From CAIWHR01 sp963726765 (lineage in GTDB: Bacteria > Pseudomonadota > Gammaproteobacteria > Burkholderiales > Casimicrobiaceae), in NCBI GenBank assembly GCA_963726765.1, contig CAVSDH010000011.1, positions 558,001-622,000 of the forward strand: 64,000 nucleotides of DNA, given 5' to 3'. The notes beneath the pieces were generated by a model. It was not told the DNA's origin. It was given only the letters and a program-made list of their open reading frames with translations, and searched no databases. Both the position numbers and the translations under genes were made by a program. This document shows, in pieces, positions 30,784-39,798 of this stretch; within the stretch, counting starts at the first letter, position 1; every line of letters begins with the position of its first letter.

Positions 30784-31617
30784 TCACGGCAGGTACGACT
30801 TGACGAGGGTCGGGCCGACGAAAAGCGCGATCGCACCGGCGATCGCGAGATACGGGCCGAACGGAATGGGGACGTCGTGGTCACGGCCCCGAAACGCGAT
30901 GAGGGCGAGGCCGATCACGGCGCCCACGACCGAGGACAGCAGAACGATCAGCGGCAGCATCGTCCAGCCGAGCCAGGCGCCCAGCGCCGCGAGCAGCTTG
31001 AAATCGCCGTAACCCATGCCTTCCTTTCCGCGGATGAGCTTGAACAACCAGTAGATGGACCAAAGCGTCAGGTAGCCCGCGACGGCGCCGATCACGGCGC
31101 TCGACAGCGGGGCGAACACGCCCCACAGGTTGACCACGAGGCCCGCCCACACCAGTGGCAGCGTCAGGTTGTCCGGGAGGAGCTGGGTGTCGGCGTCGAT
31201 CATGGTCAGCGCCAGCAGCGTCCACAGAAGGAGGCATGCGGCGGCGCCCTTCGCCGTGGCGCCGAACGCGACGATCGCGGCGACCGCCAGCAGGCCGCCC
31301 AGGATCTCGACGATCGGGTAGCGTCCCGAGATGCGCGCCCTGCACGACCTGCATCGCCCGCGGAGGGCGAGCCACGACACGACCGGGATGTTCTCGAGGG
31401 CCGTGATCCGGTGCCCGCAGGCGGGACACGCGGACCGCGGAACCACGAGGTTGTAGACGGGAGCGTCGGGAATCGGGTTGCCGCTCAGCACGGCGCACTC
31501 CGCCTTCCAGTCGCTCTCCAGCATCTTCGGGAGCCGGTGGATGACGACGTTGAGAAAGCTGCCGACGCAAAGCCCGACGAGCAATGCGGCGGCAATGACG
31601 AAGGCTGGTTCTGTCAT
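30784..31617 (-). CDS. pilD: Type IV prepilin peptidase / N-methyltransferase PilD
   Basis: PilD cleaves the leader of type IV prepilins and type II secretion pseudopilins and methylates the new N-terminus. The 277-residue membrane protein has the paired CxxC zinc site of the methyltransferase loop (CPACGH near 72, CRSCR near 97). The two catalytic aspartates are in LTMIDADTQLLPD (near 145) and GMGYGDFKLL (near 208). Downstream helices complete the family topology. It is separated from pilC by a 263-base gap containing a strong hairpin. Confidence 0.95.
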   Translation of the reverse strand: MTEPAFVIAAALLVGLCVGSFLNVVIHRLPKMLESDWKAECAVLSGNPIPDAPVYNLVVPRSACPACGHRITALENIPVVSWLALRGRCRSCRARISGRYPIVEILGGLLAVAAIVAFGATAKGAAACLLLWTLLALTMIDADTQLLPDNLTLPLVWAGLVVNLWGVFAPLSSAVIGAVAGYLTLWSIYWLFKLIRGKEGMGYGDFKLLAALGAWLGWTMLPLIVLLSSVVGAVIGLALIAFRGRDHDVPIPFGPYLAIAGAIALFVGPTLVKSYLP

Positions 31618-31835
31618 GGCAATGGCACCGTTTCCGGATGCTGGGTGGGCTCAGGCGCGCAGCGACGGGCCACGCCGGGGTCCCGGATCGGTCCGTCCGT
31701 GCGCCGGTGATGAGGCGGCGAGGTCCATCCGCGGGAGCAGCGATGCGCAGGGAGCTGCCCCTTGGCGCAAGGCGGTCTCGCGATGTGGTGATCGCGCATG
31801 CTTCGGGACCCGGCCGGGTGCCCGCAGGGTCGGCG

Positions 31836-31859
31836 CCGCAGGAATCGCCCGTCCTGCGG
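31836..31859 (-). terminator. Perfect hairpin in the pilC-pilD gap
   Basis: Arms CCGCAGGA (31836-31843) and TCCTGCGG (31852-31859) are exact complements around an 8-base loop, 22 bases downstream of the pilC stop. No T-run follows on the transcribed strand, so it may be an mRNA-stabilising or attenuating stem rather than a full terminator. The rest of the 31618-31880 gap holds no convincing gene. Confidence 0.4.
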
Positions 31860-31880
31860 GCGCACGGGCGCCCCGCCGCG

Positions 31881-33104
31881 TCAAACCACCTGGCCCAGCT
31901 TGAAGATCGGCAGATACATGGCGACCACGAGGCCGCCGATCACAACGCCAAGGAATACGATGATGAGCGGCTCGAGCAGGCTCGACAGCGCGGCGACGGC
32001 GTCGTCGACCTCGCGTTCGTAGAACTCCGCGATCTTGCCGAGCATGTTGTCGAGCGACCCGGACTCCTCGCCGATCTGCGTCATTTGCAGCACCATCGAC
32101 GGGAAGAGCTTGGAGTTGGTCATTGCGTTGGTGAGGCTCGTGCCGGTGCTGACTTCGGTCTGGATGCGCTTGGTGGCCTGGGCATAGACGGAGTTGCCGG
32201 CCGCGCCGGCGACCGCATCGAGGGACTCCACAAGGGGGACACCGGCCGCGAACATCGTCTGCAGCGTCCGCGTCCAGCGCGCGATGGTGGCCTTCTCCAG
32301 GATCTGGCCGATGATGGGTATCTTGAGCACGAGCCGGTCGGTTGCGATCTGCAGCGCCGTCGAGCGCCGGTGCACGTAGACGAACCCGACGAAGCTCCCG
32401 ACCAAGATGATGAATCCGGCCCACCAGTAGGCGACCACGAAATCGGACATCGCCATCACGATCAGCGTCGGCGCCGGGAGGTCGGCGCCGAAGCTCGTGA
32501 AGACCTGCTTGAATGCGGGAATCACCCAGACCATGATCACCCAGACCACCAGCAGGGCGACGACGATCACCGAAATCGGGTAGAACAGCGCCGACTTGAT
32601 CTTGCTCTTGATCGCGAGAATCTTTTCCTTGTACGTGGCAAGACGGTCGAGAATGCCGTCCAGCATGCCCGCGGTCTCTCCCGCGTGCACGAGATTGCAA
32701 TAGAGGTTGTCGAACTGAAGGGGGTGCTCGCGAAACGCCTGCGACAGGCTGGAGCCGGACTCGACGCGGCTCTTGAGGTCCATGACGAGTCGCGAGAACC
32801 GCGGATTGCTGTGGCCGCGTGCGACGATCTCGAACGACTGCAGCAGCGGAACGCCGGCGCGCAGCATGGTCGCGAGCTGTCGCGTGAAAAACGTGATTTC
32901 TCGCTCGCCGACCTTCTTGCCGCCGCGGAACGTGAGCTTCTTGATCTTCTGAAGGCGGATTCCCTGGCGGCGCAGGTTGGTCGTGACGACCGTCTGCGAC
33001 GCCGCCTTCGATTCGCCGCGGACCTGTCGGTTGTTGCGGTCGACGCCTTCCCAGACGAACGTGTATTCCTTGACGTCCTTGCGCGTTGCGGTGGCGGTGG
33101 CCAT
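31881..33104 (-). CDS. pilC: Type IV pilus inner-membrane platform protein PilC
   Basis: PilC is the membrane platform on which the PilB motor assembles the pilus. The 407-residue GspF-family protein has two repeated cytoplasmic domains, each ending in hydrophobic helices. ERE[I]TFFTRQLATMLRAGVPL starts the first domain and RWTRTLQTMFAAGVPLVESL the second. Membrane segments lie near residues 178-205, 225-245 and 375-400. It starts 34 bases after pilB. Confidence 0.95.
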   Translation of the reverse strand: MATATATRKDVKEYTFVWEGVDRNNRQVRGESKAASQTVVTTNLRRQGIRLQKIKKLTFRGGKKVGEREITFFTRQLATMLRAGVPLLQSFEIVARGHSNPRFSRLVMDLKSRVESGSSLSQAFREHPLQFDNLYCNLVHAGETAGMLDGILDRLATYKEKILAIKSKIKSALFYPISVIVVALLVVWVIMVWVIPAFKQVFTSFGADLPAPTLIVMAMSDFVVAYWWAGFIILVGSFVGFVYVHRRSTALQIATDRLVLKIPIIGQILEKATIARWTRTLQTMFAAGVPLVESLDAVAGAAGNSVYAQATKRIQTEVSTGTSLTNAMTNSKLFPSMVLQMTQIGEESGSLDNMLGKIAEFYEREVDDAVAALSSLLEPLIIVFLGVVIGGLVVAMYLPIFKLGQVV

Positions 33105-33138
33105 GGCGGGGTTCCTGTCTCGGGGACGGCTCGCGCCG

Positions 33139-34860
33139 CTATTCGTTCGTGATGGCTTCGACTTCCTCGAGCGAGGTGATGCCCTGCTTCACCTTCACGA
33201 GGCCCGATTGTCGCAGGTCGCGAACGCCTTCCTTCTGTGCCAGTTCGGCGATGTCGATGGCGGTCCCGCTTCGCATGATGAGCTGCCGCATCTCGTCCGA
33301 GATGGGCATGACCTGGTAGATGCCGACGCGGCCCTTGTAGCCCGTGCCTTTGCATTTGTCGCAGCCGATCGGCCCGTAGGGCTGCCAGGTGCCGTCGATG
33401 TCGTCCTCGGTGAACCCGGCCCGGACGAGCGCCTCTGCCGGAATGTCCTTCGGTTGCTTGCAGTGGGCGCAGAGGCGGCGTCCGAGCCGTTGCGCCGTAA
33501 TCATGATGACCGACGAGGCGACGTTGAACGGCGCCACGCCCATGTTGAGCAAGCGGGTCAGCGTCGTCGGCGCGTCGTTCGTGTGGAGCGTCGAGAGGAC
33601 GAGGTGTCCCGTCTGCGCCGCCTTGATCGCGATGTCGGCGGTCTCGAGGTCGCGGATTTCGCCGACCATGATGATGTCCGGATCCTGCCGCAGGAACGAT
33701 TTCAGCGCGGCGGCGAACGTGAGGCCCGCCTTGTCGTTGACGTTCACCTGGTTGACGCCGGGCAGCAGGATTTCCGCCGGATCCTCGGCCGTCGAAATGT
33801 TGATGCCGGGCTGGTTCAGTATGTTGAGGCAGGTGTAGAGCGACACGGTCTTGCCGCTGCCGGTCGGGCCGGTGACGAGGATCATCCCGTAGGGCCGCCC
33901 GATGGCGAACATCATCTGTTCCTGCTGATCCGCGTCGTAACCCAGCGCCTCGATGCCGAGCTTCACGCCCGCGGAATCGAGAATCCGCATGACGATCTTC
34001 TCGCCGAAAAGCGTGGGCAGCGTGCTCACGCGAAAGTCGATCGTCTTCGACTTGGACAGCACGAGCTTCATCCGGCCGTCCTGCGGCACGCGCTTTTCCG
34101 AGATGTCGAGCTTCGAGATCACCTTGATCCGCGACGCCATCTTGTCCTTGATCACGAGCGGCGGCTGCGCCACTTCCGACAGCACGCCGTCCAGCCGGTA
34201 GCGGATCCGGTAATACTTTTCGTACGGCTCGAAGTGAACGTCGGACACGCCCAGGTTGATGGCGTCGATCAATATCTTCTGGATGTACTTGACGACCGGC
34301 GCGTCCTCGACCTCCGAGTTCTCCTCGTCGCTGAGTACCGTCGGGCCGCCTTCCTGGAGGTCCAGCTCGAGGTCCTCCATCGCGGCCATTTCGTTGAGCG
34401 TGGCCCCTTTCGCCTCGGTGAGCCGCGCGATGGCCTGCTGGAGCTTGTCGTCCTCGACGACGACGGACTCGACGACGAGATTCGTCTTGAAGCGAACCTC
34501 CTCCAGCGCCTGGAGGTTGGCGGGATCCGACGTCGCGACGTACAGCCGGTTACCGCGCTTCTGCAGCGGCAGGACCCGCCGCGATTGCGCCATCTTGAGG
34601 TCGACCAGGTCCTTGTGGATCTGGTCGAGATCGAAGGCGCCCAGGTCCATCATCGGCACGCCGAATGCTCGGGACCCGAATATGGCGACCTGGGTGGGGG
34701 ACATCCGCTTGCCCAGCAGCAACTGCTCGACGAACGTGACATTGGCCTGCTGCGCCTGCGTCTGCAGCGCATCGGCGTCGAATTCCGTCATCAACCCGTG
34801 CTGCGCCAGGGCGCGCGCGAGCCCACTCAGGTTGCGTGTGGCGGCGGCATGGATGGCCAT
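33139..34860 (-). CDS. pilB: Type IV pilus assembly ATPase PilB
   Basis: PilB is the hexameric motor that drives pilus extension. The 573-residue product has an N-terminal MshEN/GspE-N domain, then Walker A GPTGSGKTVSLYTC near residue 332, the Asp box (STAEDPAEILLPG), Walker B region DPDIIMVGEIRD, and the His box. It also has a four-cysteine zinc site (CAHC near residue 463 and CDKC near 499). ATG 34860 (MAIHAAATRNLSGLARAL) is chosen over an in-frame ATG 36 bases upstream because it matches the family N-terminus. It heads a pilB-pilC-pilD-coaE-zapD series. Confidence 0.95.
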   Translation of the reverse strand: MAIHAAATRNLSGLARALAQHGLMTEFDADALQTQAQQANVTFVEQLLLGKRMSPTQVAIFGSRAFGVPMMDLGAFDLDQIHKDLVDLKMAQSRRVLPLQKRGNRLYVATSDPANLQALEEVRFKTNLVVESVVVEDDKLQQAIARLTEAKGATLNEMAAMEDLELDLQEGGPTVLSDEENSEVEDAPVVKYIQKILIDAINLGVSDVHFEPYEKYYRIRYRLDGVLSEVAQPPLVIKDKMASRIKVISKLDISEKRVPQDGRMKLVLSKSKTIDFRVSTLPTLFGEKIVMRILDSAGVKLGIEALGYDADQQEQMMFAIGRPYGMILVTGPTGSGKTVSLYTCLNILNQPGINISTAEDPAEILLPGVNQVNVNDKAGLTFAAALKSFLRQDPDIIMVGEIRDLETADIAIKAAQTGHLVLSTLHTNDAPTTLTRLLNMGVAPFNVASSVIMITAQRLGRRLCAHCKQPKDIPAEALVRAGFTEDDIDGTWQPYGPIGCDKCKGTGYKGRVGIYQVMPISDEMRQLIMRSGTAIDIAELAQKEGVRDLRQSGLVKVKQGITSLEEVEAITNE

Positions 34861-34984
34861 GGGTTCAGGGGCTCGAAAGCAGTTGGTAATCGGCAAGATG
34901 CCGGGCTATCGGGATGCCTAAGCAAGTTTCGTGCCTTTTCTTGCTCCGGCGACTCCCGTGCGCATTATTCCAACCGCATAAAAC

Positions 34985-36301
34985 TTAAGCGACCGATGAT
35001 GCCCTTCCGCCCTGGCTTTGTAAAGGTGACGCCGTCGTGCGCCCCACCGGCGGCAGCAAGCGCACCACTTTGACTGCGCGGTCCTGCGTCTGGAGTACTT
35101 CCATGCGCTGGCCGGCAATCTCGACATTCGTCCCTGCGTCCGGGATTTCTCCCGTCTGTTCGACAATCAGGCCGTTGAGGGTCTTCGGCCCGTCGAGCGG
35201 GAAATGGGTGCCGAGCTTCCTATTGAGCGTTCGAAGCGCGGCCATGCCGTCCACCACGACGCTGCCGTCGGATTCGCGTGCCCACGATTCGCCCCCTCCC
35301 GGGGACTGGGTCGTGAAGTCGCCGATGATTTCCTCGACGATGTCCTCGATCGTGACGAGCCCCTCCAGCTCGCCGTACTCGTCCACCACGAGGCCAAGGC
35401 GCTCCCGATCCGTCTGGAACTGCTGCAACTGGACGAGGAGCGGCGTGCCGGCAGGCACGAAATACGCGGGCCGAACGATCGAGCGCAGCGCCGACTCGTC
35501 GATCGTCCCCGCCTGCTGCAGGCCGACCACCTGCTTCAGGTGGATGACGCCGACGATGTTGTCGAGCTCGTCCTCGTAGGCGGGAAGCCGCGTATGGTAG
35601 GACGTCGCGAGTTGCTCGGCGAGATGCCCCGGCTTCGCGTTGAGATCGAGCGCGTGAATCTGGTTGCGCGGCGTCATCACGTCGTCGACGGTGACCGCCT
35701 CGACGTCGAGCAGATTGGCGAGCATCGACCGGTGCTTTCCGCGGAAGTACTGCCCCTCCAGCACGAGCGACCGAAGTTCCTCCTGGTTGAGCGTCGTCCC
35801 CGTGGCGGTGCCCGTGGGAATGTGCAGCACGCGGAGCAGGCCCTGCACGAAGAGGTTGACGAACCAGACGACCGGATTCGCCACCTTGAGCAGCGGCGCG
35901 AGGAGGTAGCTGACAACCGGCGCGATGCGATCCGCGTGCGCGGCACCTACCACCTTCGGCGCGATCTCCGAGAAGACGAGGAGGGCGAAGGTGATGGCGA
36001 GCGTGCCCACCGCGAGGGCAAGCTCGCCCTCGCCGAAAAGCCGCTTGGTGATGACGGCCGTCAGCGTCGCCGCGCCCGCCGCGACGAGCGTGTTGCCGAG
36101 CAGGATGACGCCCAGCAGCTTGTCGATCTCGGCGAGCAGCGCGAGCGCCTTGCGTGCGCCCAGACCGCCGCGATGCGCGCGGTGCTTCAGCCGGTGCCGG
36201 TTCGCCGCCATCATCGCGGTCTCGGCGATCGAGAAGAAGCTCGACGCGAGCAGCAACATCACCAGTGCGAGCGCCAGCGTGGAGAGCGGGATGTCGTCCA
36301 T
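34985..36301 (-). CDS. CorB/YfjD-like membrane protein (DUF21-CBS-CorC_HlyC)
   Basis: A 438-residue integral membrane protein with an N-terminal DUF21 domain (about 1-185, hydrophobic helices, SIAETAMMAANRHRLKH). A CBS pair follows (about 200-335, with the CBS-family VDDVMTPRNQI and LVVDEYGELEGLVTIEDIVEEI). The C-terminal transporter-associated domain runs from about 350 to 425. This architecture is shared with E. coli YfjD and with CorB/CNNM-type magnesium transport proteins; the substrate here is inferred only. The neighbours ypjD and ffh match the E. coli arrangement. Confidence 0.9.
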   Translation of the reverse strand: MDDIPLSTLALALVMLLLASSFFSIAETAMMAANRHRLKHRAHRGGLGARKALALLAEIDKLLGVILLGNTLVAAGAATLTAVITKRLFGEGELALAVGTLAITFALLVFSEIAPKVVGAAHADRIAPVVSYLLAPLLKVANPVVWFVNLFVQGLLRVLHIPTGTATGTTLNQEELRSLVLEGQYFRGKHRSMLANLLDVEAVTVDDVMTPRNQIHALDLNAKPGHLAEQLATSYHTRLPAYEDELDNIVGVIHLKQVVGLQQAGTIDESALRSIVRPAYFVPAGTPLLVQLQQFQTDRERLGLVVDEYGELEGLVTIEDIVEEIIGDFTTQSPGGGESWARESDGSVVVDGMAALRTLNRKLGTHFPLDGPKTLNGLIVEQTGEIPDAGTNVEIAGQRMEVLQTQDRAVKVVRLLPPVGRTTASPLQSQGGRASSVA

Positions 36302-36382
36302 CGCGATTGGGCGGACAGGGGCGGGAGTTCCGGAAAGACGCGCAGTCGAAGCCCTGCGCGGAATCGAGCAGCCCGGCGTCCG

Positions 36383-37228
36383 CTAGCGCCCGAGCAGGAC
36401 CTCGAGCACGAACTTGCTGCCGAGGTAGGCGAGGAACACGAAGATCGTGCCGGCGATGATCCAGCGGAGCGCGACGCGGCCGCGCCAGCCGTACCGCCAG
36501 CGGCCCCACAGCAGCGCGCCGAACGTCAACCAGCCCAGCACGGAGAACACGGTCTTGTGCGCGGTGTTGTGGGTGAACGGAATCGCGCGGCCGAATACCT
36601 GTTCGGAGAACAGCATGCCGCTCAGGAGCGTAAGCGTGAGCAGCGCGAACCCGGCGGTCACCAGCCGGAAGAGAAAGCGCTCGAGCGTGAGCAGCGGAGG
36701 TAGGCCGTCGCGACCCGGATCGGGGAGTCGCTTGTGGAGGCGCTTCTCGAGGCCCATCAGGATAAGCGCCTGGACCGCCGCGACAAGAAAAAGTGCATAC
36801 GACACCAGTGCGATTGCCACATGCGCCGAGGCGAGCGGCTTGCCGGCAAACGTGTAGTCGTGCGGATGGGTGAACACGACGGGCAGCATCACCGCGACGG
36901 CGGCGACGGGCAGCACGATCGTGCCCATCGCCGGCAACGTGCGCATCAGTCCCGACACGAAGGCAATCGCTGCGACCAGCCCGCCGACGACCGACACGGC
37001 GTTGGCGAGCGAAACATCGAGGCCGTCGGCCGTGATGACGTCGCTCCACGCAAGCCATGCATGCAGCAGCACCGCGACCGGCACCAGCAGCGTTGCCGGC
37101 GCGGCCCGCGGCCGCGCGGGCGCTGCGGGTGTCGGCCTTGCAGGCGCATGTTCCGTCGCGCCGTGCGGCCATAGCGCCCACGCGGCCAGCGCGTACAAGG
37201 TGGCAACCGCAACGTGGAGTAAAATCAT
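36383..37228 (-). CDS. CcsA/YpjD-like cytochrome c assembly-family membrane protein
   Basis: A 281-residue protein with about eight hydrophobic helices, related to the CcsA/ResC/YpjD family. Conserved histidines occur in SAHVAIALVSYALF (about residue 131) and FTHNTAHKTVFSVLGW (about residue 235), as in haem-handling relatives. A proline-alanine-rich insert (about residues 25-45) follows the first helix. E. coli YpjD also sits beside ffh and corB. A role in haem export or cytochrome c maturation is possible, but not shown. It is divergent from ffh. Confidence 0.85.
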   Translation of the reverse strand: MILLHVAVATLYALAAWALWPHGATEHAPARPTPAAPARPRAAPATLLVPVAVLLHAWLAWSDVITADGLDVSLANAVSVVGGLVAAIAFVSGLMRTLPAMGTIVLPVAAVAVMLPVVFTHPHDYTFAGKPLASAHVAIALVSYALFLVAAVQALILMGLEKRLHKRLPDPGRDGLPPLLTLERFLFRLVTAGFALLTLTLLSGMLFSEQVFGRAIPFTHNTAHKTVFSVLGWLTFGALLWGRWRYGWRGRVALRWIIAGTIFVFLAYLGSKFVLEVLLGR

Positions 37229-37332
37229 GGACTTTCAATCGCGCATCGCGGTCCGCGCCGCCATGCGCAAGTTTACCTCAGGACGGCGCACTGCCCTTTG
37301 GCCACCGGCGCCGAACTCACCCGGGAATCCCC

Positions 37333-38679
37333 ATGTTCGACAACCTGACCGAGCGCCTTTCGCGCGTCGTCAAGTCGCTGCGCGGCGAGGCGCGCCTCAC
37401 CGACGCCAATATCGCGGACGCGTTGCGCGAAGTACGGCTGGCGCTGCTCGAGGCCGACGTGGCGCTGCCGGTGGTCAAGGAATTCGTCGCCGCGGTCAAG
37501 GCGAAGGCGGTTGGCGAAGAGGTCGCGGGCTCGCTGACGCCCGGCCAAGCGCTTGTCGGCGTCGTCCATCGCGAGCTTGCGGCGCTGATGGGCGCGGCGG
37601 CTACGCCGCTCGATCTCGCAACGCAGCCGCCGGCGGTGCTGCTGCTCGCAGGGTTGCAGGGCGCCGGCAAGACGACGACCGCCGCCAAGCTCGCCCGCCT
37701 CCTCAAGGCGCAGAAGAAGAAGGTGCTGTTGGTTTCGGTGGACGTGTATCGACCGGCCGCGATCCTGCAGCTGCAGACGCTGGCGAGCCAGGTGGGGGTC
37801 GACTTCTTCCCGTCGGCGTTGGGCGAGCGGCCGGTCACGATCGTCGAGGCCGCCATCGACTGGGCGCGCCGGCATTATCACGATGTCCTCATCGTCGACA
37901 CGGCCGGCCGGCTCGCAATCGACGAGGCGATGATGCGCGAGATCGCGGAGGTGCACGCCGCCGCGAAGCCGATCGAGACGCTGTTCGTCGTCGATGCCAT
38001 GCAGGGCCAGGATGCGGTCAATACCGCGCGGACGTTTCGCGAAACCCTGCCACTCACCGGCGTGATCCTCACCAAGCTCGACGGCGATGCGCGCGGCGGC
38101 GCTGCGCTCTCGGTACGCCAGGTCACCGGCGCGCCGATCAAGTTCGTGGGCGTGGCGGAGAAGGTCGACGGGCTCGAGGTGTTTCACCCGGAGCGGATGG
38201 CGTCAAGAATACTCGGCATGGGCGACGTGCTGTCGCTGATCGAGGACGCGCACAAGACGGTCGATATCGCGGAAGCGGAAAAGCTCGCGAAGAAGGTGAA
38301 ATCGGGGAAGGGCTTCGATCTCAGCGATTTCAAGGCGCAGATCGGCCAGATGCGCAAGATGGGCGGGCTTGCCGGCATGATGGACAAGCTGCCAGCGGAG
38401 CTCGCCCGCGCCGCACAGAACACGAACGTCGACGAGAAGAAGATCGGGCGGATCGAAGGAATCATCGATTCGATGACCCCTGCCGAGCGCATGAAGCCGG
38501 AGATCCTCAAGGCGTCGCGCAAGCGCCGGATCGCTGCCGGCGCAGGCGTCTCGGTGCAGGAGGTGAACCAGCTCCTCGCGCAGTTCGAGCAGACGCAGAA
38601 GATGATGAAGATGGTCGCCAAGGGCGGGATGCAGAAGATGCTGCGCGGGATGAAAGGATTGATGCCCGGCCTGCGTTGA
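37333..38679 (+). CDS. ffh: Signal recognition particle GTPase Ffh
   Basis: Ffh binds 4.5S RNA and nascent hydrophobic signal sequences and delivers ribosomes to FtsY. The 448-residue product has an N domain, a G domain with GLQGAGKTTTAAKLA near residue 106, DTAGRLAIDEAMM near residue 190 and TKLDGDARGGAA near residue 248. The methionine-rich M domain ends in MQKMLRGMKGLMPGLR. ATG 37333 (MFDNLTERLSRVVKSLRG) matches the family start; the longer in-frame extension upstream lies opposite ypjD and is not credible. Confidence 0.97.
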   Translation: MFDNLTERLSRVVKSLRGEARLTDANIADALREVRLALLEADVALPVVKEFVAAVKAKAVGEEVAGSLTPGQALVGVVHRELAALMGAAATPLDLATQPPAVLLLAGLQGAGKTTTAAKLARLLKAQKKKVLLVSVDVYRPAAILQLQTLASQVGVDFFPSALGERPVTIVEAAIDWARRHYHDVLIVDTAGRLAIDEAMMREIAEVHAAAKPIETLFVVDAMQGQDAVNTARTFRETLPLTGVILTKLDGDARGGAALSVRQVTGAPIKFVGVAEKVDGLEVFHPERMASRILGMGDVLSLIEDAHKTVDIAEAEKLAKKVKSGKGFDLSDFKAQIGQMRKMGGLAGMMDKLPAELARAAQNTNVDEKKIGRIEGIIDSMTPAERMKPEILKASRKRRIAAGAGVSVQEVNQLLAQFEQTQKMMKMVAKGGMQKMLRGMKGLMPGLR

Positions 38680-38788
38680 ACCGCGCGCCGAGCGGGTCGC
38701 AGGCGCAGGGAATCGGGAAACCGTTTCAAATCAGTCGATTGCGTCACCGTCCACGGGGGCTGGCTACGGCGCCGACGCTCGGCGCGCC

Positions 38789-38818
38789 TTGCCGCGATCG
38801 ACCTTTTCCTCGTATAAT
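38789..38818 (+). promoter_or_regulatory. Sigma-70-type promoter of the rpsP-rimM-trmD-rplS operon
   Basis: TTGCCG (38789-38794) and a perfect TATAAT (38813-38818) are separated by 18 bases and lie 35 bases before the rpsP ATG. The surrounding sequence is AT-rich compared with the rest of the window. It is the best match to a housekeeping promoter that I found here. Confidence 0.75.
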
Positions 38819-38852
38819 TAAAGACTTTTCTCCGATCACGGACGCAGCGACC

Positions 38853-39122
38853 ATGGTTGTCATTCGACTTGCCCGCGGCGGCGCCAAGAAGCGCCCCTTT
38901 TTCAACATCGTCGTCGCCGATTCGCACAACCGCCGCGACGGCCGCTTCATCGAGCGCGTCGGTTTCTACAATCCGATTGCCGGTGAAGGCGAAGAGGCGC
39001 TGCGCGTCGCGCAGGACCGGATCAGCTTCTGGCAGGAGCGCGGCGCCAGGATGTCCGACACGGTCGCGGGGCTGGTGAAGAGGTCGGCGATCGCCGCGGC
39101 ACCGGCTGCTGCCGCTGCCTGA
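38853..39122 (+). CDS. rpsP: 30S ribosomal protein S16
   Basis: A small ribosomal protein required for 30S assembly. The 89-residue product starts MVVIRLARGGAKKRPFFNIVVADS, the S16 signature, and includes GRFIERVGFYNP. The tail is alanine-rich. It is the first gene of the conserved rpsP-rimM-trmD-rplS operon and follows a strong promoter. Confidence 0.98.
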   Translation: MVVIRLARGGAKKRPFFNIVVADSHNRRDGRFIERVGFYNPIAGEGEEALRVAQDRISFWQERGARMSDTVAGLVKRSAIAAAPAAAAA

Positions 39123-39146
39123 CGCCGACGGCGCGAACGGCTTACC

Positions 39147-39695
39147 GTGCCGTCGGCGGTCGCAGCGCCGGAGGATATCGTATTGATGGGGCGGATCATG
39201 GCGCCCCATGGAGTGCGGGGCTGGGTAAAGGTCCGGCCGGTTTCGGAAATGCCGGAAGCGATGCTCGACTATGCGACGTGGTGGGTGCGGCCCGCGCGCG
39301 ACTCGACGTGGCGCGAAGTGCGGCAGACGGCGGGCCGCATGCACTCCGGAGTCCTCCTCGTCTCGCTCGCGGGAGTGACTTGCCGCGACGAGGCGCTGGC
39401 ACTGCGGGGCGCCGAAGTCGGCGTGCCGCGCACATTGCTTCCGCGGGCGAAGACGGGCGAGATCTACTGGGCCGACCTCGAAGGACTTTCGGTGGTCAAT
39501 CGCGAAGGCGTCTCGCTCGGCGCGGTCGCCGAGGTCGTGGCGCATGGAGCGCACCCGTTGCTGCGGGTTGCCCGGCCGGCGGGCGAGGGCGAACCAACGA
39601 GGCCCGATCGGCTGATCCCGTACGTGCCCGCGATCGTCGACCGCGTCGATCTCGAGGCACGGCGGATCGACGTGGACTGGGGAGAGGATTTCTGA
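39147..39695 (+). CDS. rimM: 16S rRNA processing protein RimM
   Basis: RimM binds S19 and assists 30S maturation. The 182-residue product has the N-terminal block LMGRIMAPHGVRGWVKV and the PRC-barrel part with EIYWADLEGLSVVN and LIPYVPAIVDRVDLEARRIDVDWGEDF at the end, both typical. The start is GTG 39147, 24 bases after rpsP. An ATG at 39186 would remove the first 13 residues and is less likely. Confidence 0.95.
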   Translation: MPSAVAAPEDIVLMGRIMAPHGVRGWVKVRPVSEMPEAMLDYATWWVRPARDSTWREVRQTAGRMHSGVLLVSLAGVTCRDEALALRGAEVGVPRTLLPRAKTGEIYWADLEGLSVVNREGVSLGAVAEVVAHGAHPLLRVARPAGEGEPTRPDRLIPYVPAIVDRVDLEARRIDVDWGEDF

Positions 39696-39798
39696 AGCGG
39701 CGAGTGTGTTGAGATGGCAGCGCAGGCGGACGCATGAAGCCGAAGTACGATCGACTGCACGGCCTGACGCATGGATCGGCCGCGCTGGAAAGCAATCG

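Noticed and set aside
39706..39798. An N-terminal extension of trmD
   Set aside because: The extra 31 residues are basic and unlike any TrmD; the family start is at 39799.
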